Positions 25,234 through 34,757 of a stretch of 64,000 nt of DNA are shown here, piece after piece. The notes below the pieces were generated by a model. That model made no database searches, had not been told where the DNA came from, and saw only the letters and a program-made list of their open reading frames with translations. Origin of the DNA: Myxococcales bacterium (GTDB lineage: Bacteria; Myxococcota_A; Polyangia; Nannocystales; Nannocystaceae); assembly GCA_020633295.1 (NCBI GenBank), contig JACKDW010000003.1:186001-250000 (forward strand). The letters run 5' to 3'. The position numbers and the translations under genes were made by a program. The stretch's first letter is position 1. Every line of letters starts with the position of its first letter.

Positions 25234-26481
25234 ATGCATCGTACGACTCGCAGCCAACCTCTCCCCCGCACCACGCTGATCCGCGCGCTCGCGCTGGGCC
25301 TGTTCGCCGTCACCGTCCCGCTCTCGCTCTTCGCCTGTGATGTCGCGCCGCAAGACGGCGAGGGCGACGACGACGACCAAGGCGACTGCGCCGTCGAGTT
25401 CGAGCAGTGCCTGCTCGAGGACGGCGGCGACGCGGAGTGCGAGCAGCTGCTCGAGCAGTGCGAGGGCCCCGACGAGCCCTACGAGCCCGGCATGGAGTGC
25501 GAGGCGCTGATGCACGACTGCCTCGAGGAGTGGGGCGAGGAGCCGGTCGTGTGCGCCGAGCTGTACGAGATGTGCACCGGCGGTGAGCCCGAGCCCGATC
25601 CGTGCCCGGGTGAGCCGTGGCCCGACCCGGGGATGGAGTGCGAGCAGATCCTCCACGAGTGCCTCGAGGGCGGCGTCGACCCCGAGCTCTGCCACTTCGA
25701 GTTCGAGTCCTGCCTCGGCGAGTGGCCCGACGAGCCGTGCCCCGAGCCCGAACCGCCGTGCCCGGGCGAGCCGTGGCCGGACCCGGGGCTGGAGTGCGAG
25801 CTGCTGCTCGACGAGTGCATCCAGGGCGGGATCGATCCCGGCGTCTGTCACATGGAGTTCGAGGCGTGCCTCGGCGAGCCGTGGCCGTGGCCGGAGCCGC
25901 CCTGTCCTGGCGAGCCGGAGCCGGAGCCGCCGTGCCCTGATCCGGACCCCGGCCTCGAGTGCGAGCAGGTGCTCGACGAGTGCCTCATGGGCGGCGAGCC
26001 GCCCGAGCTCTGCGAGCAGCTCTTCGACGAGTGCCTCGGGCAGCCGTGGCCGCCCGAGCCGCCGCCGCCGGACGAGTGCGAGCAGGTGTTTGGCGAGTGC
26101 CTCATGGGCGGCGAGGACCCGATGCTGTGCGAGCAGCAGCTTCAGGAGTGCATCGGGCAGCCGCCGCCGCCGGACGAGTGCGAGCAGGTGTTGGGCGAGT
26201 GCCTCATGGGCGGCGAGCCGCCCGATCTCTGTGAGCAGCTCTTCAACGAGTGCGTCGGGCAGCCGGAGCCGCCGCCGGACGAGTGCGAGCAGGTGTTGGG
26301 CGAGTGCCTCATGGGCGGCGAGCCGCCCGAGCTCTGTGAGCAGCTCTTCAACGAGTGCGTCGGGCAGCCGGAGCCGCCGCCGCCGCCCGAGGAGTGCAAC
26401 CAGGCGTTCGCCGAGTGCCTCGAGGGCGGCGAGGACCCGATGCTGTGCGAGCAGCTGTTTCAGGAGTGCATGGGCGGCTAG
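25234..26481 (+). CDS. Lipoprotein with nine four-cysteine helical repeats
   Basis: 415 residues. The signal peptide ends in LFAC (Cys about 35), so it is a predicted lipoprotein. The rest is built from nine repeats of C-x6-C-x9-C-x6-C (for example CEQVLGECLMGGEPPELC followed by EQLFNEC). Most likely each repeat is a helical hairpin locked by two disulfides. Pro/Glu-rich spacers (GQPEPPPPD) separate them, and repeats 2-4 have longer Trp/Pro/Cys spacers. The protein is very acidic with no aromatic core. Repeats 7 and 8 are nearly identical at DNA level, indicating recent duplication. I do not recognise the family. It could bind metals or act as a surface spacer; neither is shown. GAGGAG precedes the ATG. 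Confidence 0.85.
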   Translation: MHRTTRSQPLPRTTLIRALALGLFAVTVPLSLFACDVAPQDGEGDDDDQGDCAVEFEQCLLEDGGDAECEQLLEQCEGPDEPYEPGMECEALMHDCLEEWGEEPVVCAELYEMCTGGEPEPDPCPGEPWPDPGMECEQILHECLEGGVDPELCHFEFESCLGEWPDEPCPEPEPPCPGEPWPDPGLECELLLDECIQGGIDPGVCHMEFEACLGEPWPWPEPPCPGEPEPEPPCPDPDPGLECEQVLDECLMGGEPPELCEQLFDECLGQPWPPEPPPPDECEQVFGECLMGGEDPMLCEQQLQECIGQPPPPDECEQVLGECLMGGEPPDLCEQLFNECVGQPEPPPDECEQVLGECLMGGEPPELCEQLFNECVGQPEPPPPPEECNQAFAECLEGGEDPMLCEQLFQECMGG

Positions 26482-26522
26482 CCGGCGCCTGATTCAGACA
26501 TGACCTAACGAGCAGGTAAAAT

Positions 26523-26566
26523 CGAGCGCCGCGCGGCCGCCCCGGAGGGCGACCGCGCGGCGCTCG
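26523..26566. terminator. Strong two-way terminator hairpin
   Basis: A perfect 14-bp stem (CGAGCGCCGCGCGG with its complement at 26553-26566) and a 16-base loop lie between convergent genes. On the minus strand it is followed by ATTTTACC, a T-run typical of intrinsic termination of the vWA gene; on the plus strand the tail is weaker. Confidence 0.75.
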
Positions 26567-26588
26567 CGTTAACACCGCCGCGCGTCGC

Positions 26589-27710
26589 TCAGACCGGCGG
26601 CGGGAACATGTCGCAGACCGCCTCGATGACGTCGAGCGCCTCGTGCAGCGGCGTCGTGAAGTCGTTGTCGCAGATGCTGCCCCAGTAGGCGTTCTGCGGC
26701 GTGTTCTCGATCAGCGAGTGCAGGCGCGGGGCCTGGACCGCGCCGTTGTCGTTCATCACGTCGCCGCAGCTGGTGTCCTTGGGGCCAGAGAACACGACGA
26801 TCGCCAGGCGGTCGGTCTCGCCGCCCTTGAGGTCGACGAACTGGTTGTAATACTCCTGCACCGGCGTCGTGGGCGGCGGGATCAGCCCCCAGGTCTCGGG
26901 GATCTCCCACACCGACTGGTCGTCCTCGTCGGTGAAGATCACGAGCACGAGCAGCGCGTCGTCGCGCAGGAAGCCGGCGTTGTACGCCTCCTGATCGATG
27001 ACCCGGTCGACGAGGGCCGCGCGCGCGGCCTCGAGCGGCATCTCGTCGAACTCGCCGCCGTTCATCGACGCGATGCACTGGAACTGCGTGGCGACCGTGT
27101 TCACGGGGCCCTGCTCGATCCACTTGCCCGGCGGCTCGTCGTTCTGACAGTTGAGGCGGTCGGCGTGGTGCTGCAGCTTCCCGCGGTGACCCTGGCCGCA
27201 GATCAGGTTGAGCACGCACTTCTCGGTGCCCGCCATGTCGGTCGAGACCACGCCGATGCGGTAGTTGATGTTCTTCTCCTGCACCAGCTCCTGGTCGATG
27301 GTCTCGACCAGGCTCGGGAACGCGGCGGTCAGCTTGTTCTGCTCGTCGGACATCGAGCCCGAGTCGTCGATGACGAACAGGATGTCGACCTTCTTGCAGC
27401 CGAGCTCGTCGCCGGTCGTCGGGTCGCCGGTCGTCGTCTCCTGCGCGCCCACGTCGTACTTCGTCTCCGGGGTGGTCGTCGCGCCGCTGTCGCTCTCGCC
27501 CATCGTCCCGCCCCCGGCCGTGGTCGACGCGCTCCCGCTCCCGCCCGCGGTCGTGCTCGGATCGCTCGTCTGCGGCGTCGTCGTGCTGGGCGACGACCCT
27601 GCTGAGCTGACCTGAGAGCCAGAATCCGACTCAGAGCCGCCCGCGCTGTCTCCACAGGCGAGCGCGAGCGTGCACAACACGAGCGCGGACGAAGCAAGAA
27701 GTCGATGCAT
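26589..27710 (-). CDS. Lipoprotein with von Willebrand A domain
   Basis: 373 residues from ATG 27710 (an upstream in-frame TTG at 27716 is less likely). Lipobox LALAC is followed by a long Ser/Thr/Gly linker. The vWA domain starts at VDILFVIDDSGSMSDEQNKL, with an intact MIDAS DxSGS, and includes FTDEDDQS in the place of the third metal-contact loop. Cysteines at CKKVD, CVLNLICGQG and the C-terminus suggest disulfides. Metal-dependent adhesion or protein binding at the cell surface is the family role. It is a single gene that ends in the strong terminator at 26523-26566. Confidence 0.9.
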   Translation of the reverse strand: MHRLLASSALVLCTLALACGDSAGGSESDSGSQVSSAGSSPSTTTPQTSDPSTTAGGSGSASTTAGGGTMGESDSGATTTPETKYDVGAQETTTGDPTTGDELGCKKVDILFVIDDSGSMSDEQNKLTAAFPSLVETIDQELVQEKNINYRIGVVSTDMAGTEKCVLNLICGQGHRGKLQHHADRLNCQNDEPPGKWIEQGPVNTVATQFQCIASMNGGEFDEMPLEAARAALVDRVIDQEAYNAGFLRDDALLVLVIFTDEDDQSVWEIPETWGLIPPPTTPVQEYYNQFVDLKGGETDRLAIVVFSGPKDTSCGDVMNDNGAVQAPRLHSLIENTPQNAYWGSICDNDFTTPLHEALDVIEAVCDMFPPPV

Positions 27711-27970
27711 AAACAAACGCTATCACGCGCCGCGCGTGACCGAGCGTGAGCAAACAAACCGGCGACGCGCCCTGGAACTCGCGTCGCCGGCACGCCGCGC
27801 GGGCGTCCGCGCGGGCGTCCGCCCGGGCTGCTCTCGGGTTTACCCCGGGTGAAGTCGCGGCGCGCCGTCACGATCGATCGCGTCGTCGCGCCGCGCCGCG
27901 CCAGCCGGACTATGTTCAAAGGGTCATATGCCGGCGCGCCGCGACGGGTGGGCGGGTGTGCGACCTTCGC

Positions 27971-28714
27971 CTACCCGTCCTCGTCCGGGAGCTCGATGGG
28001 CTCGACGCAGGCGGGGTCGTCGTGACGCGTGCTGTTGACCCGCGTCGAGACGGGCGTGGCCACGAGGAGATCGTCCGGCGCGGGCACGAGCAGCGAGCTC
28101 AGCGCGGCGCGCATGGCCTCTCGGTCCTCCTTGTCGCCGTGGGCCTGGCCCTCGGGCGCGACCGGGTCGAGCCAGCTGGCGAGCGCGGCCGCGCCCGGGT
28201 CGAGGATCACCGGCATGCGCCGGTGGTAGGGCGCGACGAGCTGGTTCGCGGCGCAGGTGAGGATCGTGAAGTGCCGCAGGCGCTCGCCGCCGCCGGGGTG
28301 CACGATGTCGCGGTAGAGCCCCGCGAGCAGCATCGGGCGGTTGTCGGCGCGGTGAAACCAGTAGGGCTGGCGCTGTCCCTTGGGGCCGGTCCACTCGAAG
28401 AAGCCGTCCGCCGCGACGCCGCAGCGCCCGCTCAGGAACGCCCCGCGAAACGCCGGCTTCCCGGCGGCCGTCTCGGCGCGCGCGTTGATGTGACCGACCG
28501 GATCATCCTGCCCGGGGCCGAAGGGGGCGGGCATCCCCCAGCGCGCGAGCACGAGGCGATGTCGCCCGCCGTCGCGGACGGCGATGACCGTCGACTCGGT
28601 CGGCGCGATGTTGTAGCGAGGGCGATACTGCGCGAGGTCATCGTCGTCGAGCTCGAGCTGCAGCTGATCGGCGAGGTCCTGGTAGCGCGTGGTCAGGGTG
28701 AAGCGGCCGCACAT
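27971..28714 (-). CDS. SOS response-associated peptidase (YedK/HMCES family)
   Basis: 247 residues. It begins MCGRFTLT; after Met removal, Cys2 is the catalytic residue that forms a covalent thiazolidine link to abasic sites in single-stranded DNA. Other family residues are visible: the NIAPT loop, INARAET with the conserved Asn/Arg/Glu, CGVAADGFFEW, and the late active-site HRRMPVIL. Length is typical. The protein protects and processes abasic sites at replication forks. No LexA-type box was seen upstream. Confidence 0.96.
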   Translation of the reverse strand: MCGRFTLTTRYQDLADQLQLELDDDDLAQYRPRYNIAPTESTVIAVRDGGRHRLVLARWGMPAPFGPGQDDPVGHINARAETAAGKPAFRGAFLSGRCGVAADGFFEWTGPKGQRQPYWFHRADNRPMLLAGLYRDIVHPGGGERLRHFTILTCAANQLVAPYHRRMPVILDPGAAALASWLDPVAPEGQAHGDKEDREAMRAALSSLLVPAPDDLLVATPVSTRVNSTRHDDPACVEPIELPDEDG

Positions 28715-28804
28715 ACCTGACGATGTACCCGATATCGCGCGCGCGGGTCCAGCGGCCGGCGCCCGCGAGGCGCGGGCGCGGGCGCGCTCGCGGTCGCATC
28801 AATC

Positions 28805-28820
28805 ATGTCCTAATAGACAT
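28805..28820. promoter_or_regulatory. Copy 2 of the 16-bp motif, perfect palindromic arms
   Basis: ATGTCCTAATAGACAT; with one flanking base on each side CATGTC and GACATG form perfect arms around six bases. It lies about 180 bases upstream of the response regulator-cyclase gene in the intergenic region shared with the YedK-like gene. Sixteen of 18 bases match the copy at 58241. Confidence 0.45.
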
Positions 28821-29002
28821 GTTCTCGCGCGCGAGGCGGAGGCGGATCAACGAATGCTGATTGTGATCCCTCCACGGGTGGGATAGAACTGGCAGGTGGT
28901 CGAGCGTCTGCGGTTGACGCGAGACGCTCCGCGTCCAGCGAGCGGATCTGCGCAGAACTTGCGTAATGTTCGTGGTGGCGCGGATGTCCCGCGGAGGCTC
29001 TG

Positions 29003-30112
29003 GTGACACAGGGCCACGTGCTCGCGGTGGATGACAACCGCGTGAACAGGATCGCGCTGTCGCGGCTGCTGCGGCAGCTCGGCCTCAGCGTGACGCTCGC
29101 CGAGAACGGCCAGGAGGCGCTCGAGCAGCTCAAGCAGCGGCCCTTCGACCTGCTGCTGCTCGACATCATCATGCCGGAGATGGACGGCTACGAGGTCCTG
29201 CGCCGGCTCAAGCAGGACCGCCAGCTGCGCGACATCCCGGTGATCGTGATCTCCGCGATCGACGACATGAAGAGCGTCGTGAAGTGCATCGAGATGGGCG
29301 CCGAGGACTACCTGCCCAAGCCCTTCGACCCGGTGCTGCTGCGCGCGCGCATCGGCGCGAGCCTCGAGAAGAAGCGCCTGCGCGATCAGGAGCAGGAGTA
29401 CCTGCGGCAGCTGCAGATCGAGCGCGAGAAGGCCGAGAAGCTGCTGCTCAACATCCTGCCGCGCCCGGTCGCCGAGCGCCTCAAGGCCGGCCAGACGGTC
29501 ATCGCCGACAGCTTCAGCGACGTCACCGTGCTGTTCGCCGACATCGTCAGCTTCACGCGGCTGTCGACGAACATGTCGCCGCGCAAGCTCGTGGTCATGC
29601 TCAACGAGGTGTTCTCGGCCTTCGACGAGTGCACGCTCCGGTTCGGGCTCGAGAAGATCAAGACCGTCGGCGACGAGTACATGGCGGTCGGCGGCCTGCC
29701 GATCGCGCGCAGCGATCACGCCGAGGCGATCGCTCACCTCGCGCTGTGCATGCAGGAGCGCTACCAGCGGGTGCAGCTCGAGACGGGCGAGTCCCTGCAG
29801 TTCCGCATCGGCATCAACTCGGGGCCGGTGGTCGCGGGCGTGATCGGCTCGAGCAAGTTCCAGTACGACCTGTGGGGCGACACCGTGAACGTCGCGAGCC
29901 GCATGGCCTCGCAGGGGCTGGTCGACCAGATCCAGGTCACGGAGTCGACCTACGAGCTGCTCAAGCACCGCTTTCGCTTCGAGCAGCGCGGCGTCATCAG
30001 CGTCAAGGGGCGCGGCGACCTGATGACCTACCTGCTGCGAGAGCCGCTGCCCGCCGCCGCAGACGACGAGCGCGCGCGCGCGCTGCCCGGGCTCGCGCAG
30101 TCGGCCTCGTAG
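29003..30112 (+). CDS. Response regulator fused to a class III adenylate/guanylate cyclase
   Basis: 369 residues from a GTG start, preceded by GGAGGC. The receiver domain (1-120) has the acidic pair AVDDN, the phospho-acceptor Asp in LLLLDIIMPEMDGYEV (Asp about 53) and the conserved Lys in YLPKPFDP. A short coiled-coil linker with LLLNILPRPVAERL leads into a class III cyclase domain (about 165-345) with the metal-binding VLFADIVSFTRL, the second Asp region KTVGDEYMAVGG and LWGDTVNVASRMAS with the transition-state Asn/Arg. It should make cAMP or cGMP when phosphorylated. It converges on the hybrid kinase gene with only nine bases between, but the two need not be partners. Confidence 0.95.
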   Translation: MTQGHVLAVDDNRVNRIALSRLLRQLGLSVTLAENGQEALEQLKQRPFDLLLLDIIMPEMDGYEVLRRLKQDRQLRDIPVIVISAIDDMKSVVKCIEMGAEDYLPKPFDPVLLRARIGASLEKKRLRDQEQEYLRQLQIEREKAEKLLLNILPRPVAERLKAGQTVIADSFSDVTVLFADIVSFTRLSTNMSPRKLVVMLNEVFSAFDECTLRFGLEKIKTVGDEYMAVGGLPIARSDHAEAIAHLALCMQERYQRVQLETGESLQFRIGINSGPVVAGVIGSSKFQYDLWGDTVNVASRMASQGLVDQIQVTESTYELLKHRFRFEQRGVISVKGRGDLMTYLLREPLPAAADDERARALPGLAQSAS

Positions 30113-30121
30113 GCCGCGGCG

Positions 30122-32683
30122 TCACCAGCCGCGCGCGGCTCGCTCGCGCGCGAGCGCGGCCATGAAGCGCGCGTGCGCGGGGCGGAGCTCGGAGACCCGC
30201 GCCGCGACGTCGGCTGGGTCCTCGCGCGCGAGCGCGTCCTCGAGGTGCTCCGCGACCCGGGCGAGTGCGGGCCCGCCGAGCGTCCGCGCGTTGCCCTTGA
30301 GCGTGTGCGCGGCGGTGGCGAGCGCGGCCTTGTCCTCGAGCGCCACGCTGGCCTCCGCGCGCTCGACGAGCTCGAGCAGGCTGGGCAGGAAGTCGTCGTA
30401 GAACTCGCCGAGCGCGCGCGGGTCGTCGCCGCCGATGAGCTCGGCCACCCGCGTGAAGGCGTCGACGTTGAGCTCGTGGGCGAGCTCGTGGGCGGCGGGC
30501 GCGACCGCGCGGCTCGTCCGCTTCCTCGCGCCCCGCTCGCTGGCGGAGAAGCGCGCGAGCACGCGGCGGATGTCGCGGACCCGGTACGGCTTGCTGATGT
30601 ACTCGTCCATGCCCGCGGCGCGGCAGTGATCGCGGTCGCGGATCGTCGCGTTCGCCGTGACCGCGATGATGAAGGGCTGGCGGTCGGCGAGCTCGGCGTC
30701 CGCCCGGATGCGCCGCGTGGCCTCGAGCCCGTCGATCCGCGGCATGTTGATGTCCATCAGGACGATGTCGTAGGGGATCGAGCGCAGCGCGTGCAGGACC
30801 TCGACGCCGTCGGCCGCCCGGTCCGCGCGCAGCCCCAGGCGCTCGAGCGAGAGCAGCGCGACCTGCTGGTTGTTCGCGTTGTCGTCGGCGATCAGGAGCC
30901 GGACGCCTGCGGGCAGCTCGAGGTCGTCGCCGCTCGAGGGCTCGGTCGTGGGCGCGCGCCGCTCGACCTCATCGAGCACCGCCATGAGCGAGTGAAACAG
31001 CCGCGCGGGCCGCAGCGGCTTGGTCAGGATGACGTTGAGCAGCCGCGTGTGCTCGCCGTACTCGCGCTGGCCCAGCGACGTGAGCATCACGAGCGGGAGC
31101 GTGGCGCCGCCGCGTCGGCGGCGGATCGCCGCGGCCAGCTCGAAGCCGTCCATCTCGGGCATGTGCATGTCGAGGATGGCGCAGTCGGGCGCGCGCTCGA
31201 GCGCGTCGAGGCGCGCGAGCGCCTCGAAGCCGGACGCCGCGAGCACGGGCTCGACGCCCCACAGCCGCAGGTAGCGGGCCGCGATCTCGCGGTTGGTCTC
31301 GTAGTCGTCGACCACGAGCACGCGGCGACCCGCGAGGCGCGTCGTGTCCTCGAGGTACTGCGGGCGCGCGTACGCGGCCTCGACCGCCGGCACGGTGAAG
31401 CGGAAGGTCGTGCCCGCGCGCTCGCGGCTCTCGACGCTGACCTCGCCGCCCATCGCCCGGATCAGCCGCCGACAGATCGAGAGCCCGAGCCCGGTGCCGC
31501 CGTAGCGCCGGGACGTCGACTTCTCGGCCTGCGTGAACGCGTCGAACAGCGTGGGGATGGCGTCGGCCGGGATCCCGATGCCCGTGTCGCGCACCGAGAA
31601 CTCGAGCGTCGGCGCGTCGCCCTCGACGCGGCGAGAGGTCGTGACCACGACCTCGCCCTCGTCCGTGAACTTGACCGCGTTGGCGAGCAGGTTGACCAGC
31701 GTCTGCTGCAGCCGCGCGGCGTCGCCGAAGATCGCCACGGGCACGTCGGCGTCGACCCAGTAGGTGAGCTCGAGGTGCTTCTCGGCCGCCGCGAGCGCGA
31801 CGACCTCGACCGCGTTCTCGACGCACTCGCGGACGTCGAGCGGCGCGCGCTCGAGCTCGAGCTCGCCGGCCTCGATCTTCGAAAAGTCGAGGATGTCGTT
31901 GATCAGCCCGAGCAGCGCCTCGCCGCTGCTGCGCGCGATCTCGGCGAGGCTGCGCTGCTCGTCGTCGAGCTCGGTCTCGAGCAGCAGCCCCGTCATGCCG
32001 ATGACCGCGTTCATCGGGGTGCGGATCTCGTGGCTCATGGTGGCGAGGAACTCGGTCTTGGCCGTGTTCGCGAGGTCCGCGCGGGCGCGGGCGCGGGCCA
32101 GCTCGTCGACCGAGCGCTCGAGAGCCTTTAGCGCGTGGGCGCGGTCCGTCCGCGCGTGCGCGTGGGCGCGGTCGTACAGCAGCACGAGCGCCGGGATCAG
32201 GATGAGCGCGATGCACGGCACGACCACGAACATCACGCGGAACTCGAGCAGCAGCGGGTTGCCGGTCGCGGGCAGCGTCGCCGACAGCGCGATCACGGCG
32301 CCGCTGAGGCCGACGCCGAACCACATCCCGTAGGCGCCGCCGAGCAGGAACCCGGCGAGCGCCGGCACGACCGGGAACGCGAACGCGACCGGCGTCGGGT
32401 ACGCGCCGTTCGCCACCTGCATGCCCACCAGCAGCGCCGCGAAGATCAGGCAGAAGAGCAGGGAGGTCGCGCGCAGCGCCGTGCCGCGTCGCGCGAGCTC
32501 GATGACCACCGCGCACACGGCGATGAGCACCACGAGCATCGTGAGCACGGGCCCGGCGCCCGCGATCCGGGAGCGCGGGATCAGCGAGAGCAGCGAGGCC
32601 GCGCCGATGACGGCGCCCGCGCCCATCAGGACGCGTCGCCGGACCACCTCGATGTCGGCGCGCTCGTCAGGCACCTCGCGCAC
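30122..32683 (-). CDS. Hybrid histidine kinase with two receiver domains and an Hpt domain
   Basis: 853 residues. Four to five membrane helices occupy about 15-170, with no large periplasmic loop, so the sensor is within the membrane. HisKA follows with SHEIRTPMNAVIGM (His 218), then HATPase with the N box LLANAVKF and G boxes DTGIGIP and GGTGLGLSIC. Two receivers follow (AILDMHMPEMDG and IVLMDINMPRIDG, both with phospho-acceptor Asp). A C-terminal Hpt domain has AAHTLKGNARTLGG (His about 787). This is a complete internal phosphorelay of the BarA/ArcB type. The final response regulator is not fused. The signal is unknown. Confidence 0.95.
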   Translation of the reverse strand: MREVPDERADIEVVRRRVLMGAGAVIGAASLLSLIPRSRIAGAGPVLTMLVVLIAVCAVVIELARRGTALRATSLLFCLIFAALLVGMQVANGAYPTPVAFAFPVVPALAGFLLGGAYGMWFGVGLSGAVIALSATLPATGNPLLLEFRVMFVVVPCIALILIPALVLLYDRAHAHARTDRAHALKALERSVDELARARARADLANTAKTEFLATMSHEIRTPMNAVIGMTGLLLETELDDEQRSLAEIARSSGEALLGLINDILDFSKIEAGELELERAPLDVRECVENAVEVVALAAAEKHLELTYWVDADVPVAIFGDAARLQQTLVNLLANAVKFTDEGEVVVTTSRRVEGDAPTLEFSVRDTGIGIPADAIPTLFDAFTQAEKSTSRRYGGTGLGLSICRRLIRAMGGEVSVESRERAGTTFRFTVPAVEAAYARPQYLEDTTRLAGRRVLVVDDYETNREIAARYLRLWGVEPVLAASGFEALARLDALERAPDCAILDMHMPEMDGFELAAAIRRRRGGATLPLVMLTSLGQREYGEHTRLLNVILTKPLRPARLFHSLMAVLDEVERRAPTTEPSSGDDLELPAGVRLLIADDNANNQQVALLSLERLGLRADRAADGVEVLHALRSIPYDIVLMDINMPRIDGLEATRRIRADAELADRQPFIIAVTANATIRDRDHCRAAGMDEYISKPYRVRDIRRVLARFSASERGARKRTSRAVAPAAHELAHELNVDAFTRVAELIGGDDPRALGEFYDDFLPSLLELVERAEASVALEDKAALATAAHTLKGNARTLGGPALARVAEHLEDALAREDPADVAARVSELRPAHARFMAALARERAARGW

Positions 32684-32805
32684 CTCGCTCCGGCGCGCGC
32701 GGGGCGGCCAGGTCGCGTCGCGCGTGGGGTACCGCGTCGGCCATCGACGTGCTCGCGGTTTCTGTTGTACCGCGAGCGCGAGCCCTCGCGTTGTGGAATT
32801 TTGCC

Positions 32806-33987
32806 TCAGCGCATGCTCTCGAGCAGGAGCTCGCGCAGCAGCGTGTCGATCGCCTCGCGATCAGGCGCGCGTGGGAGCGCGGATGTGCGCTCGGCCGCGT
32901 CGAGCAGCGCCTGCAGGCGCTCCGCCTCCGCGAGCAGCTCGTCGTAGGACAGCGCGCCGTCGCGGATCGCCGCGAGCTCCTCGGCGTCGTCTCGGCGCAC
33001 CGCGAGCGCCCCGTCGCGCACGATCTCGAGCCCGGTCCGCATGAGCCGGATCAGGTGCATGCCGTGCTTGGTGTCGTAGCCGTGGCGCGCCTCGAGGGCC
33101 GCGCGCGCCGGGTTGCGCTCACGCTGCCAGCGCTGGAACTGCTCCCACTGCTTGCGCGCGGCCCGGTACCCGCGCTCCTGCTTGAGCGCCTGGAGCACGT
33201 CCTTGGTCAGCCCGAGCGACGCCGCCGCGAGCGTGTAGACCTGGTCGTCGAGCCGCGTCGCGTCGGCGCAGCGCAGCGTGGTCGCCCAGAAGTCGCGCAT
33301 GCGCTCGCGCAGCACGTCACGCTCGGCGCCGCCGAGCTCCATGTCCTCGACGCCCCAGTCTCGAATGGTCTTTGAGACAGCCTCGTTAATGCGGTTGCGG
33401 TCGTCGGCGCTCAGCACGGTGGACTCGGGCAGCCCGAAGTCGGCGCGCAGCGGCTCGCGCGTGGGCGGGTTGAGCAGCCAGGCGCGGTGCCCCTTGATCC
33501 GCCGCAGCTGGCTCTGCGCGTAGCCGGCGTAGGTGAACTTGGCCTTGCGCGTGAGGAACAGCTGGCGGTGCGCCCTGAGGCGCTCCCACGCCGGGCGCGC
33601 GAGCAGGACCTCGCGGTCGTCGATGAACAGCAGCTCGAGCATGTTGGGGTTGGCCTCGGCGCACAGGCTCACGAGCTTGCTGAGGTCGTAGATGACGAGG
33701 TCGAGCTCGGGCTGGGCGCTCGCGCGCGCGAGCGCGCCGGCGGTCGGGTGCCCGCGCAGCGCGGTCATGGCCGCGTCCCAGCTGGGGCCCGCGGGCGGGG
33801 GCCCGTCTTGGTGCTGGTGCTGCTCGAACGCGCGATAGAACGACAGGCGCAGCGCCGGCGGGGCGACGCAGCAGCCGCGTACGTCGATGTCGGACTGCGG
33901 GCGCGCCGTGCCGTACGCGTGGGAGCCGGTGACGGCGAGGAAGATGGTGTGACGGTCGAGCGTCTGCGGCGACATGGCGGGCGGCAT
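32806..33987 (-). CDS. Pol-beta-superfamily nucleotidyltransferase (RlaP-like)
   Basis: 393 residues; an alternative start is ATG 33975. The N-terminus has AVTGSHAYGTARPQSDIDVRG, the GS-x-D-x-D signature of minimal nucleotidyltransferases with two metal-binding Asp residues. A long C-terminal helical region follows with YAGYAQSQLRRIKGHR and HGYDTKHGMHLIRLMRTGLEI. The latter is diagnostic for the family that includes the RNA-repair nucleotidyltransferase RlaP. The substrate could be an RNA end or another nucleotide acceptor. The gene is alone, without recognisable RNA ligase neighbours. Confidence 0.82.
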   Translation of the reverse strand: MPPAMSPQTLDRHTIFLAVTGSHAYGTARPQSDIDVRGCCVAPPALRLSFYRAFEQHQHQDGPPPAGPSWDAAMTALRGHPTAGALARASAQPELDLVIYDLSKLVSLCAEANPNMLELLFIDDREVLLARPAWERLRAHRQLFLTRKAKFTYAGYAQSQLRRIKGHRAWLLNPPTREPLRADFGLPESTVLSADDRNRINEAVSKTIRDWGVEDMELGGAERDVLRERMRDFWATTLRCADATRLDDQVYTLAAASLGLTKDVLQALKQERGYRAARKQWEQFQRWQRERNPARAALEARHGYDTKHGMHLIRLMRTGLEIVRDGALAVRRDDAEELAAIRDGALSYDELLAEAERLQALLDAAERTSALPRAPDREAIDTLLRELLLESMR

Positions 33988-34142
33988 GCCCGCTACTGTA
34001 CGCGACGCGAGCCTCGCCGGCGGCCGCGTCGGCGGTCGCGTCGACGATGTCCTCGACGAGCGCGCGTGCGACCGGGCGCGGCCGACGGGTATCGCCGTCT
34101 GGTATAGTAGTAGGGCGCGACTCGAGCGCGCGAGGTGCTTGG

Positions 34143-34616
34143 ATGCAGTCGAGACGCACGCGCTTGATCGAGGCGCTCAGGGGCACGGCCGCGCGGCTGC
34201 GAGCGGGCGCGCGGTATCAGTGGGGACACTACGGCGAGTGCAATTGCGGGCACCTGGCGCAGACGCTGACGAGCCTCTCGCCCGGGCAGATCCATCGCCT
34301 CGCGCTCGCGCGCGACGGCGAGTGGCGGCACCAGGCCGCCGCGTTTCGCGGCGACGCCGAGCGCTGCGAGGTCACGGGCGTTCGCCTCGACGTCGTGATC
34401 CGGCGCATGCTCGCCGCGGGGCTCTCGATCGAGGACATCATCCACCTCGAGACGCTCTCGGACCCCGAGGTGCTCGCGCGGCTGCCCGACGGGCGCCGAC
34501 ACCTCCAGCAGAACGGGCGCGAGGATCTGATCCTCTACCTCGACACCTGGGCGGACATGCTCGAGGCGCGCGTCGGCGACGGGCGCCCCGCCGCGCGGGC
34601 CGTCGACGTCGCCTGA
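34143..34616 (+). CDS. Conserved hypothetical protein with C-N-C-G-H motif
   Basis: 157 residues from ATG 34143, preceded by GAGGTG. The N-terminal region contains YQWGHYGECNCGHLAQTLT, which I recall as a conserved block in proteins of unknown function, also in Bacteroidetes. The two cysteines and the histidine could bind metal. A helical middle part follows with RRMLAAGLSIEDIIHLETLSDPEVL. The protein has no signal peptide and is presumably cytoplasmic. Nothing in the neighbourhood suggests a pathway. Confidence 0.75.
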   Translation: MQSRRTRLIEALRGTAARLRAGARYQWGHYGECNCGHLAQTLTSLSPGQIHRLALARDGEWRHQAAAFRGDAERCEVTGVRLDVVIRRMLAAGLSIEDIIHLETLSDPEVLARLPDGRRHLQQNGREDLILYLDTWADMLEARVGDGRPAARAVDVA

Positions 34617-34757
34617 TCGCGCGCGCGCGGCCCGGTTCCGCCGGCGAATTCCTGGGCGTCGCGCGACCCGTGGTAAGAACGCGGTCATGCGATCGCGCAG
34701 CGAGCCGGGACGCGCCCGGACGGGTGAGCAGGTGGTGGCGGCGCTCGCCGTCGCCTG

